A DNA stretch of 64,000 bases. It comes from Nocardia carnea (GTDB taxonomy: Bacteria > Actinomycetota > Actinomycetes > Mycobacteriales > Mycobacteriaceae). The notes under the pieces are model-generated. The model was not told the origin of the DNA. It searched no databases and saw only the letters and a list, made by a program, of their open reading frames with translations. The position numbers and the translations under genes are program-made. This document shows, piece by piece, positions 1 to 8,085 of this stretch (position 1 is its first letter; each line of letters begins with the position of its first letter). The stretch spans positions 1-64,000 of the forward strand of contig NZ_JARWPM010000236.1 in NCBI RefSeq assembly GCF_029869215.1, given 5' to 3'.

Positions 1-84
1 CCCCGGGCGCCGCCCGGGCCGCTATGACCCCCGGCGCCCGGGGCGGGGGCGGGGCGCCCACGCCCCGCTCGCGGGCCCCCCCCT
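1..84. repeat. GC-saturated tract with three consecutive hairpins
   Basis: Almost pure G+C. Three perfect inverted repeats follow one another: CCCGGGC (2-8) with GCCCGGG (12-18), loop GCC; CCCCGG (29-34) with CCGGGG (38-43), loop CGC; GCGGGGCG (49-56) with CGCCCCGC (61-68), loop CCCA. An eight-C run (76-83) ends the tract. The composition differs sharply from the adjoining regulator gene. It could be a replicon or contig end, a real palindromic element, or an assembly artefact; sequence alone cannot decide. Confidence 0.6.
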
Positions 85-713
85 ATGCGTCCCGCTAGCG
101 CGCGAACATGCGCGGTCATCAGCTTCCCGGCCCGGGCACTGTCCTGCGCTTCCAGCGCGTCCACGATCGCACCGTGGTCCTTGTGCTGCCGGACGGCGCC
201 TTCCCGGACCTGGTTCATCTCGGGAAGCGATCCGAGCAGGAAATCACTCAGATCCCACATACGCTGACTCTGGATGGATATGAGCCGGGAGTTCGCGAGC
301 TGGTGGACGCGGGTGTGGAACTCGCGATTGGCTCGACGCAGCTGCGCCCCCTCGACCTCCCGGTCGAGAAGCGCACGGATGGCCCGGGCATCTTCCGGCC
401 TGCAATTCTGGGCGGCTGCTTCGGCGGCTGCACCTTCGTATCCCGCCAGGACGCGATAGAACATCACGAACTCCGCGCGCGAGTACTCGGCGACGATGGT
501 CCCGATCTGAGGCTGGATATCGAGCAATCCATCCGCGGCAAGGGTCCGGACTGCTTCGCGCACGGGCTGTTTGCTCGACCTGAACTCGACGGCGAGCTCG
601 TCGATCGGAATCCTGTCACCGGGTTTGTAGTGACCATCGAGGATACGCTGTTTCACCTGCGCATAGACACGACCGGACAACCGGCCGGCAGTGGAGACGA
701 ACTCCGTGGGCAT
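1..713 (-). CDS. GntR-family (FCD-type) transcriptional regulator, 3' end unresolved
   Basis: Read from ATG at 713. The first ~75 residues form a GntR winged helix (VYAQVKQRILDGHYKPGDRI, then PVREAVRTLAADGLL). An all-helical effector domain of the FCD type follows, including FYRVLAGYEGAAAEAAA and FHTRVHQLANSRLI. Around residue 209 the frame enters the GC-saturated tract and stays open to the window edge, giving a low-complexity Gly/Arg/Pro/Ala tail with no stop. FCD regulators usually end near that residue, so the tail is probably not native. The gene lies 47 bases after the CoA-transferase on the same strand, so it is likely the last gene of that operon and its local regulator. The CTAAC-type sites at 4705-4728 and 8034-8045 are candidate operators (inference). 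Confidence 0.75.
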   Translation of the reverse strand, partial: MPTEFVSTAGRLSGRVYAQVKQRILDGHYKPGDRIPIDELAVEFRSSKQPVREAVRTLAADGLLDIQPQIGTIVAEYSRAEFVMFYRVLAGYEGAAAEAAAQNCRPEDARAIRALLDREVEGAQLRRANREFHTRVHQLANSRLISIQSQRMWDLSDFLLGSLPEMNQVREGAVRQHKDHGAIVDALEAQDSARAGKLMTAHVRALAGRIGGGPRAGRGRPAPAPGAGGHSGPGGAR

Positions 714-760
714 CGACACCTACCTACCGCCGTGATCGCGTTTTGTCCGGACGAGCAATT

Positions 761-2029
761 TTACACCGCGCCGGCTTCGCGCAGCTCACGCAGCCTGCCC
801 GCATCCAGACCGAGCAGTTCGGTCAACACGGAGTCGGTGTGCTCACCAAGCGCCGGCGGCGTGCGATCCAAGCCGATTGTGGCGCCGGAGAAGGAGATCG
901 GGATGCCCGGACCGTGCAGCGCGATCTCCTGCGGATACGCCGGATGGTCGAGGCGTGTGGTGTCGCCCCGCCGGACCGCCGCTGCGTCCGCTACCGCAGT
1001 CTGGGGCTCGCGCACGTCACCGGCCGGCACACCGAAGGTGTGCAACTCGGCCACTGCTTCGGCGGTGGTGAGTCCGGACGTCCACTCTTCGATCGCGGCA
1101 TCGAGCGCCGTGGAGTTCTCGACACGGGCGTCACGAGTGGCGAAACGAGGGTCCTCGACGAGGTCGGCCTGCCCCATCGCGGCGAACAGCCCGCGAGCGA
1201 AGGCATCGAGTGGCGCGCAGATCACTACGTGTCCGTCCTTGGTCCGGTAGTTGCCGAACGGGGCCAGCCTCGGCATGCTGGCCCCGGTCCGGAGCGGGAT
1301 TCCGAGATGCTCCATTGCCGCCCACGGCTCGACCGACACCAGAGATGTCAGCGCGCCGAGCATCGACACATCCAGGTGCTGTCCGACACCTGTCCTGCGC
1401 GCTTGATGCAGAGCAGCGAGCACACCGATCACCCCGAACAGTGGCGCCGCGAGGTCGGCAATGGGAAATCCGACCCGAACCGGATCGTCCTCCGGCGTGC
1501 CCGAGGTGAGCATCGCACCGCTCATCGCCTGGATGATGGAGTCCATCGCCTTGGCACTCGAGGGCGCATCTGATCCGAAACCGCTGATCGAGCAGTAGAC
1601 CAGAGCAGGATTGACCGCGCGCACCGCGTCGTAATGCAGTCCGAGCTTCTCCATGGTGCCGGCGCTGAAGTTCTGGACGAGTATGTCCGCCTTCTCGGCG
1701 AGACCGAGCAGTAGCCCTTTGCCTTCGGCGGACTTCAGATCGATGGTCACCGATTCCTTGTTGCGCATACGGCTCATGGCTGCCAGGGACATATCGTCGG
1801 GGTGTTTCCGACTGAGCGCGACGCCGTCCCTGCCGCAGTACGGCGAGTTCTCCCGGGCGGCGTCACCGCCTCGGGGGTTCTCCACCTTGATCACCCGGGC
1901 GCCGAGGCCGGCCAGTAGCAGGGTGGCGTAGGGCCCGGACAGGGCGAGTGTCACGTCCAGGACGACAACTCCTTCCAGCGGTCTGGGCGCGGACTGAGGT
2001 CGGGCGCCCGTGTCGGTTGGATGAGCCAT
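761..2029 (-). CDS. CaiB/BaiF family III CoA-transferase
   Basis: A 422-residue protein. The N-terminal Rossmann segment (LEGVVVLDVTLALSGPYAT), the LGARVIKVENP motif and ADILVQNFSAGTMEKLG are family III hallmarks. The catalytic aspartate is present as D192 in GFPIADLAAPLFG, and the C terminus has the usual LGEHTDSVLTELLGL signature. Such enzymes move CoA between a donor acyl-CoA and a carboxylic acid in the cytosol. The gene lies between two dehydratase-like genes and a GntR gene on the same strand, 159 bases after the former. It probably makes the CoA thioester of a hydroxy acid or aromatic acid that the dehydratase-like pair then uses. The substrate cannot be read from the sequence. Confidence 0.9.
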   Translation of the reverse strand: MAHPTDTGARPQSAPRPLEGVVVLDVTLALSGPYATLLLAGLGARVIKVENPRGGDAARENSPYCGRDGVALSRKHPDDMSLAAMSRMRNKESVTIDLKSAEGKGLLLGLAEKADILVQNFSAGTMEKLGLHYDAVRAVNPALVYCSISGFGSDAPSSAKAMDSIIQAMSGAMLTSGTPEDDPVRVGFPIADLAAPLFGVIGVLAALHQARRTGVGQHLDVSMLGALTSLVSVEPWAAMEHLGIPLRTGASMPRLAPFGNYRTKDGHVVICAPLDAFARGLFAAMGQADLVEDPRFATRDARVENSTALDAAIEEWTSGLTTAEAVAELHTFGVPAGDVREPQTAVADAAAVRRGDTTRLDHPAYPQEIALHGPGIPISFSGATIGLDRTPPALGEHTDSVLTELLGLDAGRLRELREAGAV

Positions 2030-2188
2030 GCGTATTCCGTTCTCTCGGGCTGGAACGGGACGTGGGTCCCGTAAGTGAATGGGTACGAGCAGCGACCGTC
2101 GAGGCGACGGGCCGTTTCCGGGTGTCTGTGGCCGCCGAGCTCCTGCGAGGGTATGAGCTCGGCGGCCGCAGTGGGTGGTCGAACGGTG

Positions 2189-3484
2189 TCAGCGCGTCAA
2201 CAGTCTGTTTTCGATGAACTCCTCCATCGCCTGGTGCTGTGCGTCGGCGTCCCAGAGGCGTTCGTCGACCGTGTTGGCGTGAATGACATGGACAGGCACA
2301 CCCGCCCGTTCCAGAGCCAGCCTGGAGAAGTTGGCCGCCGTAGCCTGGGCGCGGTCTCCTTCCGAAATCAGAAGTACGGCACCGTCGATGCGGAAATCCT
2401 GGGCCTTCTGAACCACGTACTCGTTCATCCAACCCGGTAGGTGTAATTGTTCGTTCACGCTGAGGTGCCGGGCGGCGAGTGCACGGAACGGATCATCGTC
2501 GAAGTAGCGGCGGTAGCCGTCCGCGACGAAGTCCGTGTACATCGACCAGACGAATACTGCTCCGTACTTCTCCTCGAACGCGCGATAGAAGTCGGTATTG
2601 AACCAGAGGCCGTTGTTCAGCCACATCAGGCGCAGCTTCTCACCGGGGCAGATGGCCACGCCGTCGTCGATCCGGGCCCGCACCTCGGCCTGATAGGTGC
2701 GGGCGTGGTCGATCGACCACTGGGATCCGCGGTGCCACGTCGGGGTCATGACATTCGGGAGCTGGTCTTTCAGCGAGACCGGCAGACGCTCGGCGGTGGC
2801 GATCAGGTCGGCTGTCTCCCGGACGATTTCGCCCAGTTCATTCGTCAGGTGCATCTGGTGCCGCAGCTCGGTGTAGTCGAAGGTCTTGCCGCTCAGCGTC
2901 TCCAGCACCCGGACCAGGCTCTCCAGCTGGTCTACCTGGTGGTCGAGCCGGTCGGAGCCGAAAAACTGTTCCCAGTCGTGCTGATTCGCGTTCCACCAGT
3001 TGCCGCCGAGCTCGGCTACGGAGGTGCAGTCGATGGCGTAGTGGGGGACACCGAACGCATTTGCCCACTGCTCGAAGATGCGCTGACTGAAGTCGCCACG
3101 AAACCGGGACAGCAGGAGCAGTGGAGTGGGCAGGCCGCCGTACGGTGCAGCTGACGGATCGTCGTCGAGCGTGCTGAAGAGGGGAAGGCTGACATATCGG
3201 GCGAGGCGTTGGTGATATCCCATCCGGTTGGCCAGCTCGAAATAGCGCGGCGAGAGCTTCTTCGCCGCGATGATGCTGGAATACCAGACAGTCGACACCG
3301 CCGGTATATCCATCACGTGGGCGATCTCCAGTGGTGCGGCACCATCGGCGATGATGTATGGCTCGCCGTTCTCCATCGAGCGCCGGCGGAAGTCGGCAAA
3401 CCACGCCTTCTGTTTCTCGGCCGCAAGCAGGGAGCTGTCGAGGCGGCCGGGCACCTGGCGCGGAGACAAGGTATCGGAGGTCAT
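2189..3484 (-). CDS. 2-hydroxyacyl-CoA dehydratase D-component-like subunit (cysteine-poor)
   Basis: A 431-residue protein with the fold signature of the HgdA/HgdB/BcrB/BcrC family: SRFRGDFSQRIFEQWANAFG, GVPHYAID, GEKLRLMWLNNGLWFNT and, near the C terminus, DGAVLLISEGDRAQATAAN then RAGVPVHVIHANTVDERLW. Canonical subunits hold a [4Fe-4S] cluster with three cysteines. Here the aligned places carry no cysteine. The only two cysteines (YAIDCTSV and VAICPGEK) are elsewhere. It overlaps the upstream paralogue by four bases (ATGA), so the two are probably made as a heterodimer. No ATPase activator (HgdC/BadF type) lies in the window. Either the function has changed or this is a cluster-independent branch; radical dehydration should not be assumed. 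Confidence 0.75.
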   Translation of the reverse strand: MTSDTLSPRQVPGRLDSSLLAAEKQKAWFADFRRRSMENGEPYIIADGAAPLEIAHVMDIPAVSTVWYSSIIAAKKLSPRYFELANRMGYHQRLARYVSLPLFSTLDDDPSAAPYGGLPTPLLLLSRFRGDFSQRIFEQWANAFGVPHYAIDCTSVAELGGNWWNANQHDWEQFFGSDRLDHQVDQLESLVRVLETLSGKTFDYTELRHQMHLTNELGEIVRETADLIATAERLPVSLKDQLPNVMTPTWHRGSQWSIDHARTYQAEVRARIDDGVAICPGEKLRLMWLNNGLWFNTDFYRAFEEKYGAVFVWSMYTDFVADGYRRYFDDDPFRALAARHLSVNEQLHLPGWMNEYVVQKAQDFRIDGAVLLISEGDRAQATAANFSRLALERAGVPVHVIHANTVDERLWDADAQHQAMEEFIENRLLTR

Positions 3485-4686
3485 GCGGTCATCTCCTCGG
3501 GGTCGAACGCGGTGGTAGTCCCGGCCGTACCCGCGGCCAGGCTTTCGACGAACGGCGCGAGTGCCGTCCGCAGGCGCTGGGTATCGGGCTGGAAGTAGGG
3601 CTGATACGGGAGATAGCAGGAGGGAACGCCTGCCTCGTCGAGCAGCTTCTTCTGCGCCGGGTAGTCCCAGCCGAGGGTGTCGTCATTCTCTTCGAGGAAG
3701 AACACGACACCGTCGACTCCGGCATCGGCCACCATGCGCATGAAGATTTCGTCCTGGCGGCTCTGGGGGTAACTGCGAGCGCTCAGGCTGTCGAACTGGT
3801 AGTGATGGGTCAGGGCCTCGATCGGTCCGCCATCGCCTACCTCGATGGTGTGATCGAATGCGCGCTCGCCGGTCGGATGGTCGTCGGCGACGATGGACGC
3901 TCCCAGTTCCTCCAGGACGGTGTAGACCTCAAGCGAGTCGTGCTGGGTGCCTTTTACCATGACGCGCGGCCCGTGGGTCCGCCCATTCGCGGGGGCGGCG
4001 CCGCGTTCGCGAACGAGCGCATCGACGGCGTCCGCATGCTCGCGCGGATCCATGCCGCCGACGGCTCGCGCCGTGCGGAGCAGGTCGCTGCCGCTGACGA
4101 CGTCCGGGCGGTTGCGGCGCATGTCGTTCAGTTCGCGCAATGACCGGCGGCTGCGATTCACGGTTTCGATTCCGCTGCGGAGATCGTTCTCGCCGATCGG
4201 GCGGCCGCTGAGCTCCCCGATCCGTTGCCGGAGCGCTTCGACCTGTGCGCGTACGTAACGACCGCTGTGCCAGAACGGAGTCTGGAGAACGTCGAAGAGG
4301 TGGATGGCCGGAAACCGGCGGTCCGGTTCCCATTTCCGCGCTTCGAGTAGGTAGTAGTAGAGCTGGAGGTACGCCTCCGTGCTTCGCGGTATCACCAGCA
4401 GGTCCACGAAATCGAAGTCGCCTTCGAGGATTCTCGAGAAGATGCTTCGGACGTGACCGTCGTGGAAGTCTTCCATATAGGTATCGCCGGCTTCGGGTGA
4501 CCGATCAGGTGCACCGCGGACTTCGAATGCGAATGCGCCGGCTGCGGCGATCAGTTCGCGGGGAACGTTGTTCGATACGTAACCCACCACCATACCACCG
4601 GAGTCGTGGTGACGTCGGGCGGCGAGTTCGGGCACGGTCCACGCTGTCGCCAAGGCGTCCGTGGGGGGTTCGACCCGTTCAGTCAT
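3481..4686 (-). CDS. 2-hydroxyacyl-CoA dehydratase-like second subunit (cysteine-poor)
   Basis: A 401-residue protein, first gene of the minus-strand operon. Family features are MVVGYVSNNVPRELIAAAGA near residue 32, ILEGDFDFVDLLVIPRSTEA near 90, and DYPAQKKLLDEAGVPSCYLP near 355. The positions that carry cluster cysteines in canonical chains read YMEDFHDG, IPRSTEA and LEENDDT here, all without cysteine; the single cysteine (PSCYLP) is outside them. Its stop overlaps the start of the next subunit by four bases. The 53-base gap to the divergent thioesterase gene holds a repeated CTAAC element. Role inferred: non-canonical partner of a CoA-ester lyase or isomerase-like complex, or a substrate-binding scaffold. 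Confidence 0.7.
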   Translation of the reverse strand: MTERVEPPTDALATAWTVPELAARRHHDSGGMVVGYVSNNVPRELIAAAGAFAFEVRGAPDRSPEAGDTYMEDFHDGHVRSIFSRILEGDFDFVDLLVIPRSTEAYLQLYYYLLEARKWEPDRRFPAIHLFDVLQTPFWHSGRYVRAQVEALRQRIGELSGRPIGENDLRSGIETVNRSRRSLRELNDMRRNRPDVVSGSDLLRTARAVGGMDPREHADAVDALVRERGAAPANGRTHGPRVMVKGTQHDSLEVYTVLEELGASIVADDHPTGERAFDHTIEVGDGGPIEALTHHYQFDSLSARSYPQSRQDEIFMRMVADAGVDGVVFFLEENDDTLGWDYPAQKKLLDEAGVPSCYLPYQPYFQPDTQRLRTALAPFVESLAAGTAGTTTAFDPEEMTA

Positions 4687-4704
4687 TGGACTTTGATCCT
4701 TCCG

Positions 4705-4728
4705 CTAACATTCTAACATTACAGTTAG
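4705..4728. promoter_or_regulatory. Candidate operator, CTAACATT direct repeat plus inverted half-site
   Basis: In the divergent gap between the dehydratase-like operon and the thioesterase gene, CTAACATT occurs twice back to back (4705-4712, 4713-4720) and is followed by the inverted half-site GTTAG (4724-4728). The same CTAAC half-site forms a perfect palindrome at 8034-8045 upstream of the ABC importer. The local GntR is the most obvious ligand (inference). Confidence 0.5.
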
Positions 4729-4739
4729 GAAATGCAGGT

Positions 4740-5147
4740 ATGTCCGAACCTTCGTTCGAAGACTCGTTCCGCCGGTTACTCGGCGGTCGGCCCGATATGG
4801 CGGTCACACTCGGCCTCGCTCCGGTGCGGGGCGACGACCACGAGGTGGTGCTGAGTATGGAGTGGCGTCCCGAACTCGCTCAGCCCACAGGGGTGTTCTC
4901 TGCCGCGTCGCTGTTCGGGTTGGCTGATATCGCGGGGACTTTCCTGGCCATGCGTTACGTGCGAGAGGGGTTTCCCTTGGCGATCACCTCGTCGGTGCAT
5001 CTTCTCGGAAACACGCGCAGCGGGACAGCGCTTGCGACCGCTCGACTCATCAAGGCGGGCCGCACGGTGATCCGGACCGACACAATGGTCACAGCCGGCG
5101 ATGTCGATCTGGCGTCCGTCCAAACCACCTACCTGAACCCGTCGTAG
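4740..5147 (+). CDS. PaaI-like hotdog-fold acyl-CoA thioesterase
   Basis: A 135-residue, single-domain protein of normal length for hotdog thioesterases. The ATG at 4740 follows an AGTTAGGA stretch about ten bases away. Family features are the central GVFSAASLFGLADIAGTFLA helix (residues ~55-75), the strand AITSSVHLLGNTRSGTALAT and a final TDTMVTAGDVDLASVQTTYL. It probably hydrolyses an acyl- or aroyl-CoA, freeing CoA from dead-end products. It is transcribed away from the dehydratase-like operon and shares its promoter region, which suggests co-control. It converges on the ATPase gene ending at 5207. Confidence 0.75.
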   Translation: MSEPSFEDSFRRLLGGRPDMAVTLGLAPVRGDDHEVVLSMEWRPELAQPTGVFSAASLFGLADIAGTFLAMRYVREGFPLAITSSVHLLGNTRSGTALATARLIKAGRTVIRTDTMVTAGDVDLASVQTTYLNPS

Positions 5148-5206
5148 TCGAAGTGCCGTCCGCGGAGATGGGGTTGCGCTTCGAGGACGGCCCTCGTCCG
5201 GGTGCT

Positions 5207-6064
5207 TCACGCCGGGGCCTGCGCAGCGGGTTCCGGCCGCTCGTGCTGGTCGCTCCGGTGCCGGGCGAGGAAGGCTCGGAGGCGGTCGCTGCGTGGATTG
5301 CCGAAGAACTCGCCCGGCCGGCCGGTCTCGACAACCCGGCCGTCCGCCATGAACACACAGCGATCGGCAACCTCGCGGGCGAAACCCATCTCGTGGGTGA
5401 CTACGACCATGGTTCGGCCGCGGTCCGCGAGCCGTCTGATGACAGCGAGCACATCTCCGACCAACTCGGGATCGAGTGCACTCGTGGGTTCGTCGAACAG
5501 CAGGACGCGTGGCTGGGTGGCGATGGCTCGGGCGATGGCCACTCGCTGCTGCTGGCCGCCGGAGAGCTGCCGCGGATATGAACGTTCTTTGCCGGACAAG
5601 CCCATCTCGCGCAGGAGATGGTGGGCACGCTCTTCCGCCTCGGCCCGGGGGTGCTTGTGTACTCGTATCGCGGGCTCGGTGATGTTGCGCAGCGCGGTCC
5701 AGTTGGGCACCAGGTTGAAGTGCTGGAACACCATCCCTATGCGCGACCGCTGTTGTGCGATGGCACGCTCGCTCATCGGGCGCAGCCGCCCTCGGTGTTC
5801 CTCGTAGCCCAGGAGCTCGCCGTCCAGGGTGACGCTGCCGCCATCCAGACTCTCCAGCATGTGGATGCACTTGACCAGGGTCGACTTACCCGAACCGGAC
5901 GGACCGAGGACCGCGAGTACTTCGCCGTCGTGAAGATCGATATCGACGCCGTCGAGCACGGCAACGGCGCCGAACGACTTCCTCAGGTTGCGCACCTGCA
6001 GCACCGGGCGCGTAGTCGGGCCGTCCAACGGGGAAGCGGCGGAGCCGGTTTCGGATTCGGTCAA
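5207..6064 (-). CDS. Polar amino acid-type ABC importer, ATP-binding subunit (GlnQ/HisP-like)
   Basis: A 285-residue ABC ATPase. Walker A GPSGSGKST lies near residues 54-62, the Q-loop MVFQHFNLVPNW near 111, the signature LSGGQQQR at 167-174, Walker B VLLFDEPTSALDP at 187-199 and the H-loop VVVTHEMGFA. The Q-loop and the MGLSGKERSYPRQLSGG stretch are typical of the amino-acid importer branch. It is the last gene of a three-gene, ATGA-coupled importer operon (binding lipoprotein, permease, ATPase). It powers uptake at the inner face of the membrane. The cargo is unknown, and the family name does not prove an amino acid. Confidence 0.92.
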   Translation of the reverse strand: MTESETGSAASPLDGPTTRPVLQVRNLRKSFGAVAVLDGVDIDLHDGEVLAVLGPSGSGKSTLVKCIHMLESLDGGSVTLDGELLGYEEHRGRLRPMSERAIAQQRSRIGMVFQHFNLVPNWTALRNITEPAIRVHKHPRAEAEERAHHLLREMGLSGKERSYPRQLSGGQQQRVAIARAIATQPRVLLFDEPTSALDPELVGDVLAVIRRLADRGRTMVVVTHEMGFAREVADRCVFMADGRVVETGRPGEFFGNPRSDRLRAFLARHRSDQHERPEPAAQAPA

Positions 6065-6996
6065 CGTGCTTGTCCTTTCATCAGACGACGTACGCTGCGG
6101 GACGGGGTGTTCGCGTGTCCCTGTCCGAACCGGATCTCTATCCGCCGCTGGACCGCGGACAACAGGGTCACGACCGCGAGGTACCAGAAGACGGAGACGA
6201 CGAGCAGCGGCACCACTTCGTAGTTGCGGTTGTAGATGAGTTGAACCGAAAGCAATAGATCGGTCATGCCGATCACGCTCACCAGGGATGTTCCCTTCAG
6301 GAGTCCTATGAGCTGGCTACCGGTCGGAGGGATGATTACGCGCATGGCCTGTGGCAGAACGATCCTCCGGAACGCTCGTCCGCTCGTGAAACCCATTGCC
6401 TTGCCGGCGTCCGTCTGGCCCTGATCCACCGACAGGATGCCCGCCCGAATGATCTCGGCCATATAGGCCGCCTCGTGCAGCGACAGACCGATGATCGCGG
6501 CGACGAAAGGCGTCATGAACGTATTGGTGGCGCCGGAGAAGACGACCCCGATCCCGGGGATGCTCAGTTCTACGGAGGGCACAAGGTAGGCGAGATTGAA
6601 CCAGAAGATGAGTTGTACCAGCGGTGGCACACCCCTGAACACAGTGACGAACAGCTTCGACACTGCGCGGGCAACTGTGACCTCGCTGAGCTGGCCGGCG
6701 GCGACGAGGACACCGAGCAGGCAGCCGGCGGTCATGCAGATGGCCGTCAGCGCGAGTGTCATCCACAGCCCGCGGAGTACGGAAGGGTCGAACAAATACT
6801 CGGCCACCGTGGGCCATTCGAACTTCGGGTTCGTCGCGGCGAAACGCATCAGGAGTAGCGCGGCGACGACGACGAGGATGGAGGTGGCGATCCGCCAGGG
6901 ATGGATGCGGCGTTTGGCATCGGCGATATCCACAGGCAGGGCCGCTGCCGCGCCCGCCCCGGCGATCCGGGTGGTCACTGCGCTCGCGCTCTTCAT
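6061..6996 (-). CDS. Polar amino acid-type ABC importer, permease subunit
   Basis: A 311-residue integral membrane protein. The ATG at 6996 overlaps the stop of the binding-protein gene (ATGA), so it is preferred over longer reading. A cytosolic N-terminal stretch precedes a first membrane helix (IATSILVVVAALLLMRFA); about five further helices follow. The EAA loop is clear: EIIRAGILSVDQGQTDAGKA then GFTSGRAFRRIVLPQAMRVI. It docks the ATPase encoded next with a four-base overlap. This is the HisM/GlnP-type permease, here present as a single gene, so a homodimer is likely. Confidence 0.9.
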   Translation of the reverse strand: MKSASAVTTRIAGAGAAAALPVDIADAKRRIHPWRIATSILVVVAALLLMRFAATNPKFEWPTVAEYLFDPSVLRGLWMTLALTAICMTAGCLLGVLVAAGQLSEVTVARAVSKLFVTVFRGVPPLVQLIFWFNLAYLVPSVELSIPGIGVVFSGATNTFMTPFVAAIIGLSLHEAAYMAEIIRAGILSVDQGQTDAGKAMGFTSGRAFRRIVLPQAMRVIIPPTGSQLIGLLKGTSLVSVIGMTDLLLSVQLIYNRNYEVVPLLVVSVFWYLAVVTLLSAVQRRIEIRFGQGHANTPSRSVRRLMKGQAR

Positions 6997-7904
6997 TCCG
7001 TCTGCCCTGACATGGGATTCAGCTGCGGGGCATCGATCCGCTCGTTCTCCAGGCCCCACTTCTGGATGATCTCTTCGTAGCCGCCGTTTGCAAACAGCCG
7101 CTGCCATGCCTCGAGCAGGACTGGGGCGAGGCCGCTTCCCTTCGGACTGACGACGGCGTCCAGGAATATCTGGGCGCCTTGCTCCGGCCCTTGGGTCACA
7201 TAGTCGTACTTGTCTTCCTGGGCCCGGATCAGGTCGAGCGCGGCCGATTCCGTCATCGCCGCGATATCGATCTGACCGGAGGAGAGCGCGAGCACGGTTG
7301 TGCTGGTGTCTTTGAGAGGCATTGCCGTCGGTGCTGCGCGTCCCTGGTCGACACACCAGTCACCGAGTTTGGGCAGCATGTCCTCCACAATGTTGCCTAC
7401 ACCGTGCCCGACCCGTTTGCCGCATACGTCGGCAATCGTCGAGACTCCGGTACTGCCGCCGGTCTCGTAGAGATAGCTGATGCTCTCCTGGAGCCAGGTC
7501 ACCATGTCCAGAGCCTCTTCACGCTGTGGTGACACCGCGAGTGGGCCGTTGTATGCGTCGTAGCGGCCGGAGCCCAGCCCGCTGAGAATGGCGGGCAAAG
7601 AAGCCGCGGACTCGAACTTGACGGGGATCCCGAGTTCGCCGCTGAGCGCATCCCATACGTCCGCATCAATCCCGGTGATCTTTCCGTTCGGTTCGACGAT
7701 TCGGTACGGGGGATGGGCGTCTGCCGCCACCCGAAGCTCGCCGGCGTCCCGAATCTCCTGCGGGAGCTTGGCGAAGAGGGTGTCGCTTCCGCCGATCGGC
7801 GGCGCAGCACTGTCCTGCGCGGTGGTTGCGCAGGCGCCTAGCACCGCGACGGCTGCGGTCAGCGACAGTCCGGTGCGGACCAATCGAGACAGGGCATTTC
7901 CCAT
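6993..7904 (-). CDS. ABC importer substrate-binding lipoprotein (family 3)
   Basis: I place the start at ATG 7904, not the in-frame ATG at 8012: AGGAAG sits eight bases before it, and the protein then opens with a normal signal peptide (MGNALSRLVRTG, SLTAAVAVLGAC) with lipobox LGAC. The mature domain has family 3 traits: AGELRVAADAHPPYRI, GITGIDADVWDAL-like segment near residue 80, and LSSGQIDIAAMTESAALDL. It should capture a small polar or acidic ligand outside the membrane. The corrected start leaves an untranslated leader of over 100 bases that holds the CTAACATGTTAG palindrome. Confidence 0.88.
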   Translation of the reverse strand: MGNALSRLVRTGLSLTAAVAVLGACATTAQDSAAPPIGGSDTLFAKLPQEIRDAGELRVAADAHPPYRIVEPNGKITGIDADVWDALSGELGIPVKFESAASLPAILSGLGSGRYDAYNGPLAVSPQREEALDMVTWLQESISYLYETGGSTGVSTIADVCGKRVGHGVGNIVEDMLPKLGDWCVDQGRAAPTAMPLKDTSTTVLALSSGQIDIAAMTESAALDLIRAQEDKYDYVTQGPEQGAQIFLDAVVSPKGSGLAPVLLEAWQRLFANGGYEEIIQKWGLENERIDAPQLNPMSGQTE

Positions 7905-8033
7905 ACTGATTCTTCCTGTGCTGAGGCCCTTCGATGTGCGCGTCCGAGTCATGGCGCCCGATGGCCGGGACGCAACAGGGTGCGCAAGAACCTGATGAGT
8001 GATGGACATCATGTGTCGTGCATCACAAAGATG

Positions 8034-8045
8034 CTAACATGTTAG
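8034..8045. promoter_or_regulatory. Perfect 12-bp palindrome CTAACATGTTAG, candidate operator
   Basis: The palindrome lies about 130 bases upstream of the importer start at 7904, in the gap after the MmgE/PrpD gene. Its CTAAC half-site repeats at 4705-4728. It is therefore a candidate site for the same regulator, joining importer and dehydratase-like operon in one regulon. Confidence 0.5.
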
Positions 8046-8085
8046 TATGTTTGTGACAAGAGCCTTCCTCGGGACTCCGCTGTGG

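Noticed and set aside
108-1250. Long plus-strand reading frame opposite the GntR and CoA-transferase genes
   Set aside because: Composition is that of a reverse-frame shadow in high-GC DNA; the minus strand carries clear GntR and CaiB motifs.
2030-2188. Separate promoter or terminator between the dehydratase-like gene and the CoA-transferase gene
   Set aside because: No clear hairpin or -35/-10 pair in the 159 bases, so I keep the genes as one probable operon.
6061-7356. Longer start for the amino-acid-type permease (431 codons)
   Set aside because: The first 120 codons overlap the binding-protein gene in another frame; the coupled ATG at 6996 gives a normal permease.
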